Positions 24,645 to 33,324 of a stretch of 41,249 nt of DNA are shown piece after piece. The notes under the pieces were generated by a model. It searched no databases. It worked only from the letters and a program-made list of their open reading frames with translations, and was not told the DNA's origin. The position numbers and the translations under genes are program-made. The DNA is taken from NCBI GenBank assembly GCA_039935015.1, contig JBDTLC010000143.1, positions 1 to 41,249 of the forward strand. The letters are read 5' to 3'. This DNA comes from Paralcaligenes sp039935015 (GTDB lineage: Bacteria > Pseudomonadota > Gammaproteobacteria > Burkholderiales > Burkholderiaceae_B). How positions within the stretch are numbered: the stretch's first letter is position 1; each line of letters opens with the position of its first letter.

Positions 24645-25319
24645 ATGCGTTTCTTCAAGCGATACTTTATTACCGGCTTGCTGATCTGGATCCCGCTGGT
24701 CATCACCATCTGGGTGATCACGCTTTTGATCCGGACGATGGATAGCTTCGTACCCAATTTTCTGTCATCGCATGCGCTGTTCGGAGTGCGGATTCCGGGG
24801 TTTCCTGTAATCCTTGTGCTGGTAGTGGTGCTGGTCACGGGTTTGCTCGGTGCCAATTTCATTGGCCGCGCCTTTGTTGATCGCTGGGAAAAACTGCTGG
24901 GTCGCATTCCTCTGGTGCGCTCCATCTACAATTCGGTCAAGCAGGTCAGCGATACGGTCTTGGCCCCCAATGGTCAGGCGTTTCGCGAAGCCGTGCTAGT
25001 GCAATATCCACGCCAGGGTTCCTGGACCATTGCCTTTCTGACCGGATCGCCCAGCGGCGAGGTGGCGGCTTACCTGCCGGGCCGACACGTAAGCGTGTAC
25101 GTGCCCACAACACCAAACCCTACCTCGGGCTTTTTTCTGATGATGCCGCGCGAAGATGTGCATATTCTGGATATGAGTGTCGACACCGCGCTCAAGTACA
25201 TCGTCTCCATGGGGGTGGTTGCGCCTGCGCTGGGCAAGTCTCCAGACCATAGCGTTGCGGCGGCGCACGAGATGGCCGATCATGTGGCAGATACGCCTGA
25301 TCAACGGCCTCCAGCCTGA
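24645..25319 (+). CDS. DUF502 family membrane protein
   Basis: A 224-residue protein with two N-terminal hydrophobic helices (about residues 8-30 and 53-75) and a conserved cytoplasmic block GRIPLVRSIYNSVKQVSDT. It is followed by a domain with PTTPNPTSGFF, typical of DUF502. The C-terminal ~25 residues are variable. The function is unknown. It starts 6 nt after the fmdB-like stop and lies 31 nt before aspS, an order common in Burkholderiales, so it is likely co-transcribed. Confidence 0.88.
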   Translation: MRFFKRYFITGLLIWIPLVITIWVITLLIRTMDSFVPNFLSSHALFGVRIPGFPVILVLVVVLVTGLLGANFIGRAFVDRWEKLLGRIPLVRSIYNSVKQVSDTVLAPNGQAFREAVLVQYPRQGSWTIAFLTGSPSGEVAAYLPGRHVSVYVPTTPNPTSGFFLMMPREDVHILDMSVDTALKYIVSMGVVAPALGKSPDHSVAAAHEMADHVADTPDQRPPA

Positions 25320-25350
25320 ATTCAAGAATTTTTTACACGGAGTATTCTTC

Positions 25351-27135
25351 ATGCGTACCTGCTACACCGGCGAGGTTTCTGCAAGCTATTTGGATCAAAC
25401 AGTCACCTTGTTTGGTTGGGTGCATCGTCGCCGTGACCACGGGGGCGTTATTTTTATCGATTTGCGCGACCGTGCAGGTCTGGCGCAGATTGTGGTCGAC
25501 CCCGATAACGTTGCGGCTTTCGAAATCGCGGAAAAATTGCGCAACGAGTTTTGCGTGCGCATCACAGGTCTGGTCCGCCGGCGCCCCGAAGGCACGACCA
25601 ATAGCGAGCTGGCTTCGGGTGAGGTTGAAGTGTTGTGCCGCGAAATTGAAATCCTCAATCCATCGGTCACGCCACCGTTTCAGCTCGATGACGACAATTT
25701 GTCTGAAACCACGCGTCTGACGCACCGCGTCCTGGACCTGCGTCGCCCTCAAATGCAGCACAATCTTATGCTGCGTTATCGCGTGTCGATCGAAGTGCGC
25801 AAATATCTGGATGCCTTGGGTTTTATTGATATTGAAACCCCCATGCTTACCAAAAGTACGCCCGAGGGTGCACGCGACTACCTGGTGCCTTCACGTGTAA
25901 ATGCGGGGCAGTTTTTTGCCTTGCCGCAATCGCCGCAGCTTTTTAAACAGTTGTTGATGGTGGCAGGCTTTGATCGATACTACCAAATTACGAAATGTTT
26001 TCGAGATGAAGACCTGCGCGCCGATCGTCAGCCTGAATTCACGCAAATCGATTGCGAGACGTCGTTTCTAAACGAAGAGCAGATCCGCGAAATCTTCGAA
26101 GGCATGATTCGACACGTTTTTAGTACGGTCCAAAAGGTAGAGTTGCCTGCCGTTTTCCCTACCATGACCTGGGAAGAGGCCATGCGTCGTTATGGTTCGG
26201 ACAAACCTGACTTGCGCGTCACGCTCGAGTTCACCGATGTGTCTGACCTGATGCGCAGTGTGGACTTCAAGGTGTTTTCGGGTCCGGCTAACGATACGGG
26301 CAGCCGCGTTGTAGCTTTGCGCGTGCCAGGCGGAGCAGCCTTGCCGCGCAGCGAAATTGATGCCTACACGAAGTTTGTGGGCATATACGGTGCGAAGGGC
26401 TTAGCGTATATCAAGGTGAATGATGTCACCTCCATTCCCGATGGATTGCAGTCGCCCATTGTCAAGAACATCCATGGCCAAGTGCTTATTCAGTTGCTCG
26501 AGCGCACAGGCGCGCAAAGTGGCGACCTGATTTTCTTTGGTGCAGACAAGACCAAAGTGGTCAACGACGCTATGGGCGCTTTGCGCGTCAAGATCGGTCA
26601 CAGCGAATTTGGCAAGAAGGCCGGCTTGTTCGTGCCAGGCTGGAAGCCCTTGTGGGTTGTTGACTTTCCTATGTTTGAGTACGATCAGGCCGAAGGTCGT
26701 TATTTTGCCGCGCATCATCCTTTTACCAGCCCTAAGGACGGCCACGAGGACTATCTCGAAAGTGATCCAGCGCGCGCGCTAGCCAAGGCCTATGACATGG
26801 TTCTGAACGGGTGGGAGATTGGCGGCGGTTCGGTGCGTATCCATCGCGCCGATATACAGAACAAGGTTTTCCGCGCGTTGAATATCGATGCTGAAGAGGC
26901 ACGTAATAAATTCGGGTTTCTGCTCGATGCACTGCAATATGGTGCTCCTCCGCATGGCGGGGTGGCTTTTGGGCTGGATCGTCTGGTGACCATGATGGCC
27001 GGTGCCGAGTCGATTCGCGATGTGATTGCTTTTCCAAAGACCCAACGCGCGCAATGCCTGCTGACCCAAGCGCCTTCGGCTGTCGACGAGAAGCAATTAC
27101 GTGAGCTGCATATCCGTCTGCGCAGTGCCGAGTGA
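25351..27135 (+). CDS. aspS: Aspartyl-tRNA synthetase
   Basis: A 594-residue class II synthetase that charges tRNA-Asp (and possibly tRNA-Asn, as in non-discriminating bacterial forms). The N-terminal OB fold (LFGWVHRRRDHGGVIFIDLRD) is followed by the motif 2 region (YYQITKCFRDEDLRADRQPEF), the bacterial GAD insertion (about 290-420), and motif 3 GVAFGLDRL near the end. I place the start at ATG 25351 (MRTCYTGEVSASYL); an ACGGAG site precedes it by about 8 nt. The open frame begins earlier but overlaps DUF502. Confidence 0.97.
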   Translation: MRTCYTGEVSASYLDQTVTLFGWVHRRRDHGGVIFIDLRDRAGLAQIVVDPDNVAAFEIAEKLRNEFCVRITGLVRRRPEGTTNSELASGEVEVLCREIEILNPSVTPPFQLDDDNLSETTRLTHRVLDLRRPQMQHNLMLRYRVSIEVRKYLDALGFIDIETPMLTKSTPEGARDYLVPSRVNAGQFFALPQSPQLFKQLLMVAGFDRYYQITKCFRDEDLRADRQPEFTQIDCETSFLNEEQIREIFEGMIRHVFSTVQKVELPAVFPTMTWEEAMRRYGSDKPDLRVTLEFTDVSDLMRSVDFKVFSGPANDTGSRVVALRVPGGAALPRSEIDAYTKFVGIYGAKGLAYIKVNDVTSIPDGLQSPIVKNIHGQVLIQLLERTGAQSGDLIFFGADKTKVVNDAMGALRVKIGHSEFGKKAGLFVPGWKPLWVVDFPMFEYDQAEGRYFAAHHPFTSPKDGHEDYLESDPARALAKAYDMVLNGWEIGGGSVRIHRADIQNKVFRALNIDAEEARNKFGFLLDALQYGAPPHGGVAFGLDRLVTMMAGAESIRDVIAFPKTQRAQCLLTQAPSAVDEKQLRELHIRLRSAE

Positions 27136-27228
27136 TTCTTAGAACCTGGGTGTTTTACCGGATCGCTTTAAGACTGTAGAGGTGTACGATTAAAGGCGCC
27201 ACTGCGCGAAACATGATAGAGGCTGCCC

Positions 27229-28089
27229 GTGTCCGTACTTCGTATCGTCAGTTACAACATTCATAAAGGCCGGTCTGCGACGGGCAGTCGCGAGTGTCTG
27301 CCCGATTTGCGACTGGGTTTGTATGGCTTGCGTGCCGATTTGCTGTTCCTGCAAGAGGTTCAGGGGCGCAACCAACGTCACATCAGTCTGGATGCGCAGC
27401 ATGAGTCGCTTGCGGCGGCGCTACGCATGGATGCCGCCTACGGCTGTAATGCTATCCATCAGAATACCGATCACGGCAATGCGTTGCTGTCGCGCTTTCC
27501 CATTCTCAGCCACGAAAACCAAGATATCTCCGACCACAAACTCGAGCAACGCGGGCTTTTGCATGTCAAGGTTCAAGTCGGCGACACGGTAGTCCATTGC
27601 CTGGTGGTGCATTTGGGCTTGTTTGCCGGCAGTCGTTCACGCCAGGTCGCCGCATTGGTTGAACGGATCAAGCGCTTGGTGCCGGCCGATGAGCCCATCT
27701 TGATTGCGGGCGATTTCAACGACTGGAACAATCGCCTCGCGCCGTTATTTGTGCAGCAATTGGGGTTGTTCGAAGTGTTTGCGGTAGCGCCTGAAGGGCC
27801 GCTTACCGGCCACGCAAAACTGCGTAATTCCGTCAGGCGTTTGGGGAAAACCTTGCGCCGTCTTCCTAAGCCGCTGGTTCTGCCTCAGTCCGTCCACGAG
27901 CTTGGTATGAACGGGGCGGCGCGTCTGACGTTGCCGCCACGCACTTTCCCTGCCGTATTTCCCTGGTTTCGCCTCGACCGCATTTATCAGCGTGGTTTTG
28001 CTGTACGTCACGCCCGTGTGCTGCACGGGGCGCCCTGGAAGCAGCTGTCCGATCATGCCCCTTTGTTTGCCGAGCTGGAGCTTCCCTGA
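27229..28089 (+). CDS. Endonuclease/exonuclease/phosphatase family protein
   Basis: A 286-residue member of the DNase I/EEP superfamily, close to the YbhP type. Landmarks are SYNIHKG at the N-terminus, the metal-binding Glu in FLQEV, the GDFNDWN motif and the closing SDHAPL. No secretion signal is seen. The GTG start at 27229 has GAGG upstream. The stop is 3 nt before the clsB start, so the two are co-transcribed; this pair is widely conserved, and a role in phospholipid metabolism has been suggested for it from that context. The actual substrate is unknown. Confidence 0.85.
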   Translation: MSVLRIVSYNIHKGRSATGSRECLPDLRLGLYGLRADLLFLQEVQGRNQRHISLDAQHESLAAALRMDAAYGCNAIHQNTDHGNALLSRFPILSHENQDISDHKLEQRGLLHVKVQVGDTVVHCLVVHLGLFAGSRSRQVAALVERIKRLVPADEPILIAGDFNDWNNRLAPLFVQQLGLFEVFAVAPEGPLTGHAKLRNSVRRLGKTLRRLPKPLVLPQSVHELGMNGAARLTLPPRTFPAVFPWFRLDRIYQRGFAVRHARVLHGAPWKQLSDHAPLFAELELP

Positions 28090-28092
28090 TCG

Positions 28093-29340
28093 ATGGCAGC
28101 CACACGACCGGCCTCGCACGACAAATTACGCTTGCGCTGGCGCGAAGGCAACCAGCTTGATCTGCTGCAAAACGGCGAGCAGTTTTTCCCGGCTTTGTTC
28201 CATGCGATCGACGCGGCGCAAACGTCGGTTCATCTGGAAACTTATATCTTTAATCTGGACCGTACGGGGCTGCGATTGCTTGATCACCTGCAGCAGGCCT
28301 GCGCACGCGGCGTCAAAGTACGTGTCGTGATTGACGGTTTTGGCAGCGCATTATATGCGTCGGCGCTCGCCGAACGATTTGCCGCGATGGGCGCGCAGCA
28401 CCGAGTATATCGCCCCGAACCGCAGGGTTGGGCGCGGCTCTCTCCTAGTCTCAGACGTTTACGGCGCCTGCACCGCAAGGTGGCAGTGACGGACGGCCGC
28501 ATTGCCTTTGTGGGCGGCATTAATATTCTGGACGACTTTGAAGATGTGCCCAATGATGGCGTGCCACCGCGGCCGCGTTTTGACTTCGCGGTGCGCGTGC
28601 AAGGCCCGCTGGTGGCCGATATCAGTTCTGCGCAAAGCCAGTTGTGGCTGCGCATGGGCTGGCGTCGCCGTGGCGATTGGGAGGAATTTGCGCGACGCCT
28701 GGCCGATTGGGCCAAGTGGCGTTTTGAGCGTGTAAAGAAACCGTCATCGGATATCGATTCGGGGTTGCTCGCCACGTTGGTGCTGCGTGACAATGTCCGC
28801 TATCGGCAGACTATAGAAAATGTGTATGTGCAAGCTATTCGCAGCGCTACAGTCCGTATTGTCATTGCCAATGCTTATTTTTTCCCAGGGCGGCGCTTAC
28901 GTCAATCGCTGGAAGAGGCTGCCGCTCGGGGTGTTCGGGTTTGCCTGTTGTTGCAGGGGCGTAGCGAATATCCCATGCAGTATCGCGCCGGCCGGTTCAT
29001 GTACGGCAAGCTGCTCGACGATGGTATCGAGGTCTACGAATATCAGCCCAGCTACCTGCATGCCAAGGTAGCTGTTATTGACGATCTTTCCACGGTCGGT
29101 TCGTCTAACCTCGACCCCTTTAGCCTGCTGCTTGCCCGCGAGGCCAATGTCTTTGTCGATGACGCCGGTTTCGCCGACAACCTGGTGGGCTCCTTGGAGA
29201 CGGTTATGCACAATGAAGCGCGGCGGGTCACTTCTGCGGGTCTGCTAGAGCGCTCCGCCGTCGGACGCTGGGTCGACGCCGTTTCGTATTTTATGTTGCG
29301 CTTGGGCGTAGCGCTGACGGGCAAATCGTCGGAGTATTGA
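28093..29340 (+). CDS. clsB: Cardiolipin synthase B
   Basis: A 415-residue phospholipase D superfamily protein with two HKD motifs: LHRKVAVTDG with GGIN near residue 125-140, and LHAKVAVIDD with GSSNLD near residue 320. It condenses phosphatidylglycerol (or uses phosphatidylethanolamine) to make cardiolipin at the inner membrane. It lacks the long N-terminal transmembrane region of ClsA, as expected of ClsB. It follows the EEP gene by 3 nt and converges on the Bug-type gene with a 15-nt gap. Confidence 0.93.
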   Translation: MAATRPASHDKLRLRWREGNQLDLLQNGEQFFPALFHAIDAAQTSVHLETYIFNLDRTGLRLLDHLQQACARGVKVRVVIDGFGSALYASALAERFAAMGAQHRVYRPEPQGWARLSPSLRRLRRLHRKVAVTDGRIAFVGGINILDDFEDVPNDGVPPRPRFDFAVRVQGPLVADISSAQSQLWLRMGWRRRGDWEEFARRLADWAKWRFERVKKPSSDIDSGLLATLVLRDNVRYRQTIENVYVQAIRSATVRIVIANAYFFPGRRLRQSLEEAAARGVRVCLLLQGRSEYPMQYRAGRFMYGKLLDDGIEVYEYQPSYLHAKVAVIDDLSTVGSSNLDPFSLLLAREANVFVDDAGFADNLVGSLETVMHNEARRVTSAGLLERSAVGRWVDAVSYFMLRLGVALTGKSSEY

Positions 29341-29355
29341 ACGTTAAGGATGACT

Positions 29356-30339
29356 TCAATCCAACTGTAAATGCGCCTCCTTGGCAACTTTTTTCCATTT
29401 GGCGATTTCTTCCGTGACAAAAGCCCGCAATTGTTCAGGATTTGACGCAACAACATCTGCGCCCAGGCCTACGAGTTGCTCCCGCACTTTAGGTTCCTTC
29501 ATTACCTCGGTAATCGCGGCTGAGACCTTGTCCAGGATGGGTTTGGGTGTTCCCGCCGGTGCGAAAATGGCATTCCACTCATAAGATGAGAAGCCGGGCA
29601 AGCCGGATTCGGCAATGGTTGGAATCGTGGGCATCAAGCTGGATCGCGTGGTGCCTCCGATGGCTATGGCTCGCAATTTGGCGCTTTTGATATGCGCCCA
29701 CGACGAACCCAGGCTTGCAAACATCAGTGGCACTTGCCCAGCCATAACGTCCATCATGGCTGGGCCACCTCCCTTATAGGGCACGTGTACCAGATGTGTG
29801 CCCGCCATCAAATTGAATAACTCGCCGGCGAGATGTTGGGCCGAGCCAGGGCCGGCCGATGCAAAGTAGGTGGGATGTTCGGTGTCTTTACCCAGCCTGA
29901 TCAGGTCGGCGATGGATTTAATCGGGCTTTTTGGAGTAACGACCAACACATTGGGCACCTTGAGCAACAGGGAGACAGGTGCGAAATCCTTTTGCACGTC
30001 AAAGTTCATTTTGGATCGCAACGCCGGATTTTGTGCGAAATTGGAGGCATCGAGCATTAATGTGTAGCCGTCCGCAGCGCTACGTGATACGAATCCTTCG
30101 CCTATCATGCCGCCTGCGCCGCCTTTGTTTTCTATCACTACCGTCTGCCCGAGCTTTTTACCGAGTTCGGGTGCGATCAGTCGGCCCACGACATCTACGG
30201 TGCCACCGGGTGGATAGGTCACGATTAGCGTAATAGGCTTGTCGGGGTATGCCGCAAACGCCAAAGTCGCCATGCTAGCGGCGCAGGCACCCAGAAAATA
30301 GCGAGTGGCCTTCTTCAGTGAGATGGAAAATAAAAGCAT
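29356..30339 (-). CDS. Bug-family (TctC) periplasmic binding protein
   Basis: A 327-residue tripartite tricarboxylate transporter receptor. A signal peptide ends about ALAFA-AYPDKP (residues 26-32). The mature start PITLIVTYPPGGTVDVVGR and later VPYKGGGPAMMDVMAGQVP are hallmarks of the Bug family, which is greatly expanded in Alcaligenaceae. No TctA/TctB membrane genes are nearby, so it is an orphan receptor using components elsewhere or acting as a sensor. It follows the amidohydrolase gene by 11 nt, with an AAGGAG site overlapping that gene's stop, so they form an operon and the ligand may be the amidohydrolase substrate. Confidence 0.92.
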   Translation of the reverse strand: MLLFSISLKKATRYFLGACAASMATLAFAAYPDKPITLIVTYPPGGTVDVVGRLIAPELGKKLGQTVVIENKGGAGGMIGEGFVSRSAADGYTLMLDASNFAQNPALRSKMNFDVQKDFAPVSLLLKVPNVLVVTPKSPIKSIADLIRLGKDTEHPTYFASAGPGSAQHLAGELFNLMAGTHLVHVPYKGGGPAMMDVMAGQVPLMFASLGSSWAHIKSAKLRAIAIGGTTRSSLMPTIPTIAESGLPGFSSYEWNAIFAPAGTPKPILDKVSAAITEVMKEPKVREQLVGLGADVVASNPEQLRAFVTEEIAKWKKVAKEAHLQLD

Positions 30340-30350
30340 GAACGGTCTCC

Positions 30351-31184
30351 TTAAAATTTGAATAACAGCCGAGGGGTATCTGTCAGAATGACAAACCGAT
30401 CTTCTTCTTGTGGAATCCAGTCAAATAGGTGTTGCACGGCACGATCAAACCCGGCGCTTGCTTCATGTTCGGTATGGGGCCAATCGCTGCCCCACACTAA
30501 ACGTTGCGCCGAAAAAACGTGTAGCAGATGTTGGGCGACCTGGCCGGATTGAACAATGGTTTTCTCGGACCAGATACGATAGGCTGCTGATAATTTCACC
30601 CATACGCGCTGGGTTCGCGCCACACTGCACAGATAGTCAAGCGTCGACAGATCAACGCGCGATTGATAGTCCGGGCGGCCAAAATGATCGATGACTATTT
30701 TGCATTCGCCAGCCAGCAAGAATGGCAGTACGTCTGGAAGTTGAGAGATTGGACAATGCACTTCGATATGCCAGTCCAGTTGTCTGATTTCAGTCAGGAA
30801 CTGGTGCCAGACCTCGCTTTGGAATGTGGGCAAATCCTGACCGAATAAATTCAGGCGTGCACCGACGACCCCCGCGCAAGCCATCTCTTGCAAAGTGGTA
30901 GAGGGTGTTGCGGGGTCGAGCGAGACCACTCCTTTGCACAGCCCCTTGGCCTGGCCTAAGCACTGCAGCAAATAGCGATTGTCGCGTCCCAGGAAACTGG
31001 GTTGCACCAAAACTCCACCAGCCAATCCGTGGTCGTGCAGTAAAGACATATAGCGCTCCAGCGGTGCCGGACAGTCCGGGGTGTAGCGGCGCTGCGCGAT
31101 CATGGGCAGGTCGCGATCAAAGACATGGGCGTGAGTATCTATCGCGCCTCGCGGTACATCTCTTGGGACGGGTGAAGCGCTCAT
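30351..31184 (-). CDS. Amidohydrolase-2 family, PDC-hydrolase-like
   Basis: A 277-residue TIM-barrel metal-dependent hydrolase resembling 2-pyrone-4,6-dicarboxylate hydrolase (LigI). Metal/catalytic pieces are DTHAHVF at residues 16-22, EVHCP, IDHFGRPD, and WGSDWPHTE near the C-terminus, with TDTPRLLF replacing the family's usual NPARLF-like ending. It probably opens a lactone or hydrolyses a related carboxylate. It heads a two-gene operon with the Bug receptor and is transcribed divergently from the LysR regulator, which likely controls it. Substrate specificity cannot be read from these motifs. Confidence 0.82.
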   Translation of the reverse strand: MSASPVPRDVPRGAIDTHAHVFDRDLPMIAQRRYTPDCPAPLERYMSLLHDHGLAGGVLVQPSFLGRDNRYLLQCLGQAKGLCKGVVSLDPATPSTTLQEMACAGVVGARLNLFGQDLPTFQSEVWHQFLTEIRQLDWHIEVHCPISQLPDVLPFLLAGECKIVIDHFGRPDYQSRVDLSTLDYLCSVARTQRVWVKLSAAYRIWSEKTIVQSGQVAQHLLHVFSAQRLVWGSDWPHTEHEASAGFDRAVQHLFDWIPQEEDRFVILTDTPRLLFKF

Positions 31185-31252
31185 GGGGGAAAGTCTGGTG
31201 GCTGGGGATAGTAATAATTCTAGGCATGCTACCTATATTCATCTATTATCTA

Positions 31253-31274
31253 ATCAATATTTATTCATATTGAT
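31253..31274. promoter_or_regulatory. Palindrome beside the LysR start, candidate binding site
   Basis: ATCAATAT (31253-31260) and ATATTGAT (31267-31274) are a perfect 8-bp inverted repeat across 6 nt, ending 5 nt before the LysR start codon. It is AT-rich and centrally placed in the divergent gap (31185-31279), as expected for a LysR-type site that autoregulates and controls the amidohydrolase operon. Confidence 0.55.
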
Positions 31275-31279
31275 ACGAT

Positions 31280-32152
31280 ATGGAAATTAGCCAATTGCGT
31301 GGTTTTCTCGCTATCCTGGATGAAGGCGCCATCGGTCGGGCGGCTCACAAACTGGATATTGCGCAGCCGGCGCTGAGCCAGTCAATTTCAAGAATGGAGA
31401 AGAACCTGGGTACCGTGCTTTTCGAGCGATCCCGGCGAGGCGCCAAACCCACCGCGGCCGCTCTGGTCATGGCGCAAGATATCCGCAACGGTTTGTATTT
31501 ATTGGATGAAGCCGCCTACAAGGCTAAACAGGCGCAAACCGGACAGTCTGGCACTTTGCGTATCGGTCTAGTTTCCTCTGCCTTGTTCGAGGTTCTGCCC
31601 AAAGTGATAGCGACTATCCGTCACTTTGCTCCCGGCCTGCAATTGGTCTTAAAGGAACTGAGCAACGAAGAGCAAGTGTCGGCCCTGGGGGAAGGAACAC
31701 TTGATGTGGGTCTTATGCACTCGCCCGTTGCCGTCAGTGGCCTCATGAATGAACGCGTATTGCGCAGAGACAAATTGATCGCGGCCGTGCCCAGCGAATT
31801 GGCGTTTAAGCTGAAAAAGAAAATTTCGTTGCTGCAAATCGCTGAGCAGGGTTTGGTTTTGTATCCCAAAGACCAATTGCCGCATCTTTACGCCGGGATA
31901 ACGCAAGCCCTACGCCAAGCCGGCCATGAGGTCAAAATTAATCAACATGCCAATCGCACCATGACGGTACTGGCCTGTGTGGCAGGTGGCTGTGGAATTG
32001 GCTTATTGCCAAGCTGGATTCAAACGATAGATTTTCCGGGCGTTACCTTTTGCCCTATTTCTGACGGCGATGACTTACCCGGATTTGATCTGCTGGCCAT
32101 TTGGTCCACGCGCAACAAGTTTGATCTGACGAAATGGTTTTCAATGGTTTAG
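31280..32152 (+). CDS. LysR-family transcriptional regulator
   Basis: A 290-residue regulator. Residues ~1-60 (MEISQLRGFLAILDEGAIGRAAHKL, then AQPALSQSISRMEKNLG) are the winged helix-turn-helix, and the remainder (about 90-290) is the substrate-binding-like effector domain. It is divergent from the amidohydrolase/Bug operon across 95 nt, the classic arrangement for controlling that operon in response to its substrate. The effector is unknown. Confidence 0.92.
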   Translation: MEISQLRGFLAILDEGAIGRAAHKLDIAQPALSQSISRMEKNLGTVLFERSRRGAKPTAAALVMAQDIRNGLYLLDEAAYKAKQAQTGQSGTLRIGLVSSALFEVLPKVIATIRHFAPGLQLVLKELSNEEQVSALGEGTLDVGLMHSPVAVSGLMNERVLRRDKLIAAVPSELAFKLKKKISLLQIAEQGLVLYPKDQLPHLYAGITQALRQAGHEVKINQHANRTMTVLACVAGGCGIGLLPSWIQTIDFPGVTFCPISDGDDLPGFDLLAIWSTRNKFDLTKWFSMV

Positions 32153-32171
32153 ATGGAAGGCACTTAAAACT

Positions 32172-32197
32172 GCCGCCGCTCCATGAGCGTTAGCGGC
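32172..32197. terminator. GC-rich hairpin after the LysR gene
   Basis: GCCGC (32172-32176) pairs with GCGGC (32193-32197), with an inner CGCT/AGCG pair. It begins 20 nt after the LysR stop. There is no U-tract, so it may be a barrier, a processing site or a weak terminator. The rest of the gap to the YafJ-type gene (to 32375) includes a tandem TAGTGCT pair near 32319 and no clear gene. Confidence 0.35.
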
Positions 32198-32375
32198 GTG
32201 ACCTAGTCAATGACGTTGCGAAAATACATCGGAATCGCTAATAACTATTTGATTGATCAGCGTTTTATATGGTTCTGACGTTCCCGTACTAAAATTGTAG
32301 CTAATCAGCGCATCGCGTAGTGCTTAGTGCTTACGCCCTTAATGACGCGTTGTTTTGCGTTAAAGACTAAACACT

Positions 32376-33206
32376 ATGTGTCAGCTGTTGGGTATGAGTT
32401 GCGCCACTCCCACCGATATCACTTTTTCTTTTACAGGTTTTGCGGCGCGTGGGGGGCAAACTGATCATCATGCCGATGGTTTTGGCGTCGCCTTCTTCGA
32501 GAATAAATCCTGCCGACTGTTTATTGATAATGCGCCATCATGCCGGTCGCCCGTGGCCGAGCTGATAAAACACTACCCGATAAAATCCAAAAATGTCATT
32601 GCGCATATACGCAAGGCAACCCAAGGTACCATCGATCTGGAGAACTGCCACCCTTTTATGCGTGAGCTATGGGGGCGGCATTGGATTTTCGCTCACAATG
32701 GCGATCTGAAGAACTATGCCCCAACACTTGACGGTCAGTACCGACCGGTGGGTGAGACCGATAGCGAAGCCGCGTTCTGTCAGGTTCTGCAAGGTTTGCG
32801 ACGCCGTTTCGGCTATGAAGCGCCATCAAATTCTCAACTGTTCGACGCCATTGAATCGCTGACTCGCGAACTTACCCGCCACGGGGTGTTCAATTTTCTG
32901 CTCTCTAATGGTCGCGTGCTGTTTGCGCACTGCTCGACCAATCTGCATTACATTGTTCGCAAATGGCCGTTTAACAAAGCGCATTTGGTCGATACCGACA
33001 TGACAGTTGATTTTTCGCAAACCAACCGTCAAGGTGATTGTGTGGCGGTGATAGCCACCAAGCCTCTTACCGATAACGAAATCTGGACGCGTCTGGAAGC
33101 CGGTCAGTTGATCATGTTCGAACAAGGCCTCGCGACCCGGCAAACAGTTATACCCATTCCTGAATCCGTGCAACGCAAGAACGCCGAGAACTTGGCTTGC
33201 GCGTGA
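32376..33206 (+). CDS. YafJ-type class II glutamine amidotransferase
   Basis: A 276-residue N-terminal nucleophile amidohydrolase. After removal of Met1, Cys2 (MCQLLGMS) is the nucleophile. The motifs HADGFGVAFF, AHIRKATQG, FAHNGDL and GETDSEAAF match the YafJ/GAT-II family that releases ammonia from glutamine. No partner synthetase is fused or adjacent, and the physiological role of YafJ-type proteins is unclear. It is independent of the LysR gene (223-nt gap). Confidence 0.9.
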   Translation: MCQLLGMSCATPTDITFSFTGFAARGGQTDHHADGFGVAFFENKSCRLFIDNAPSCRSPVAELIKHYPIKSKNVIAHIRKATQGTIDLENCHPFMRELWGRHWIFAHNGDLKNYAPTLDGQYRPVGETDSEAAFCQVLQGLRRRFGYEAPSNSQLFDAIESLTRELTRHGVFNFLLSNGRVLFAHCSTNLHYIVRKWPFNKAHLVDTDMTVDFSQTNRQGDCVAVIATKPLTDNEIWTRLEAGQLIMFEQGLATRQTVIPIPESVQRKNAENLACA

Positions 33207-33324
33207 GGTTTTACCTCAATGTTCGGCTAATTACTTTCCTGGCGCTGCCCGTAATACACTTGGGGAGAGGAATCACGTCGCGAGCGCTTTAGTCTTGCGA
33301 CTCCAATGTTTAGTGGGGGTAGCC

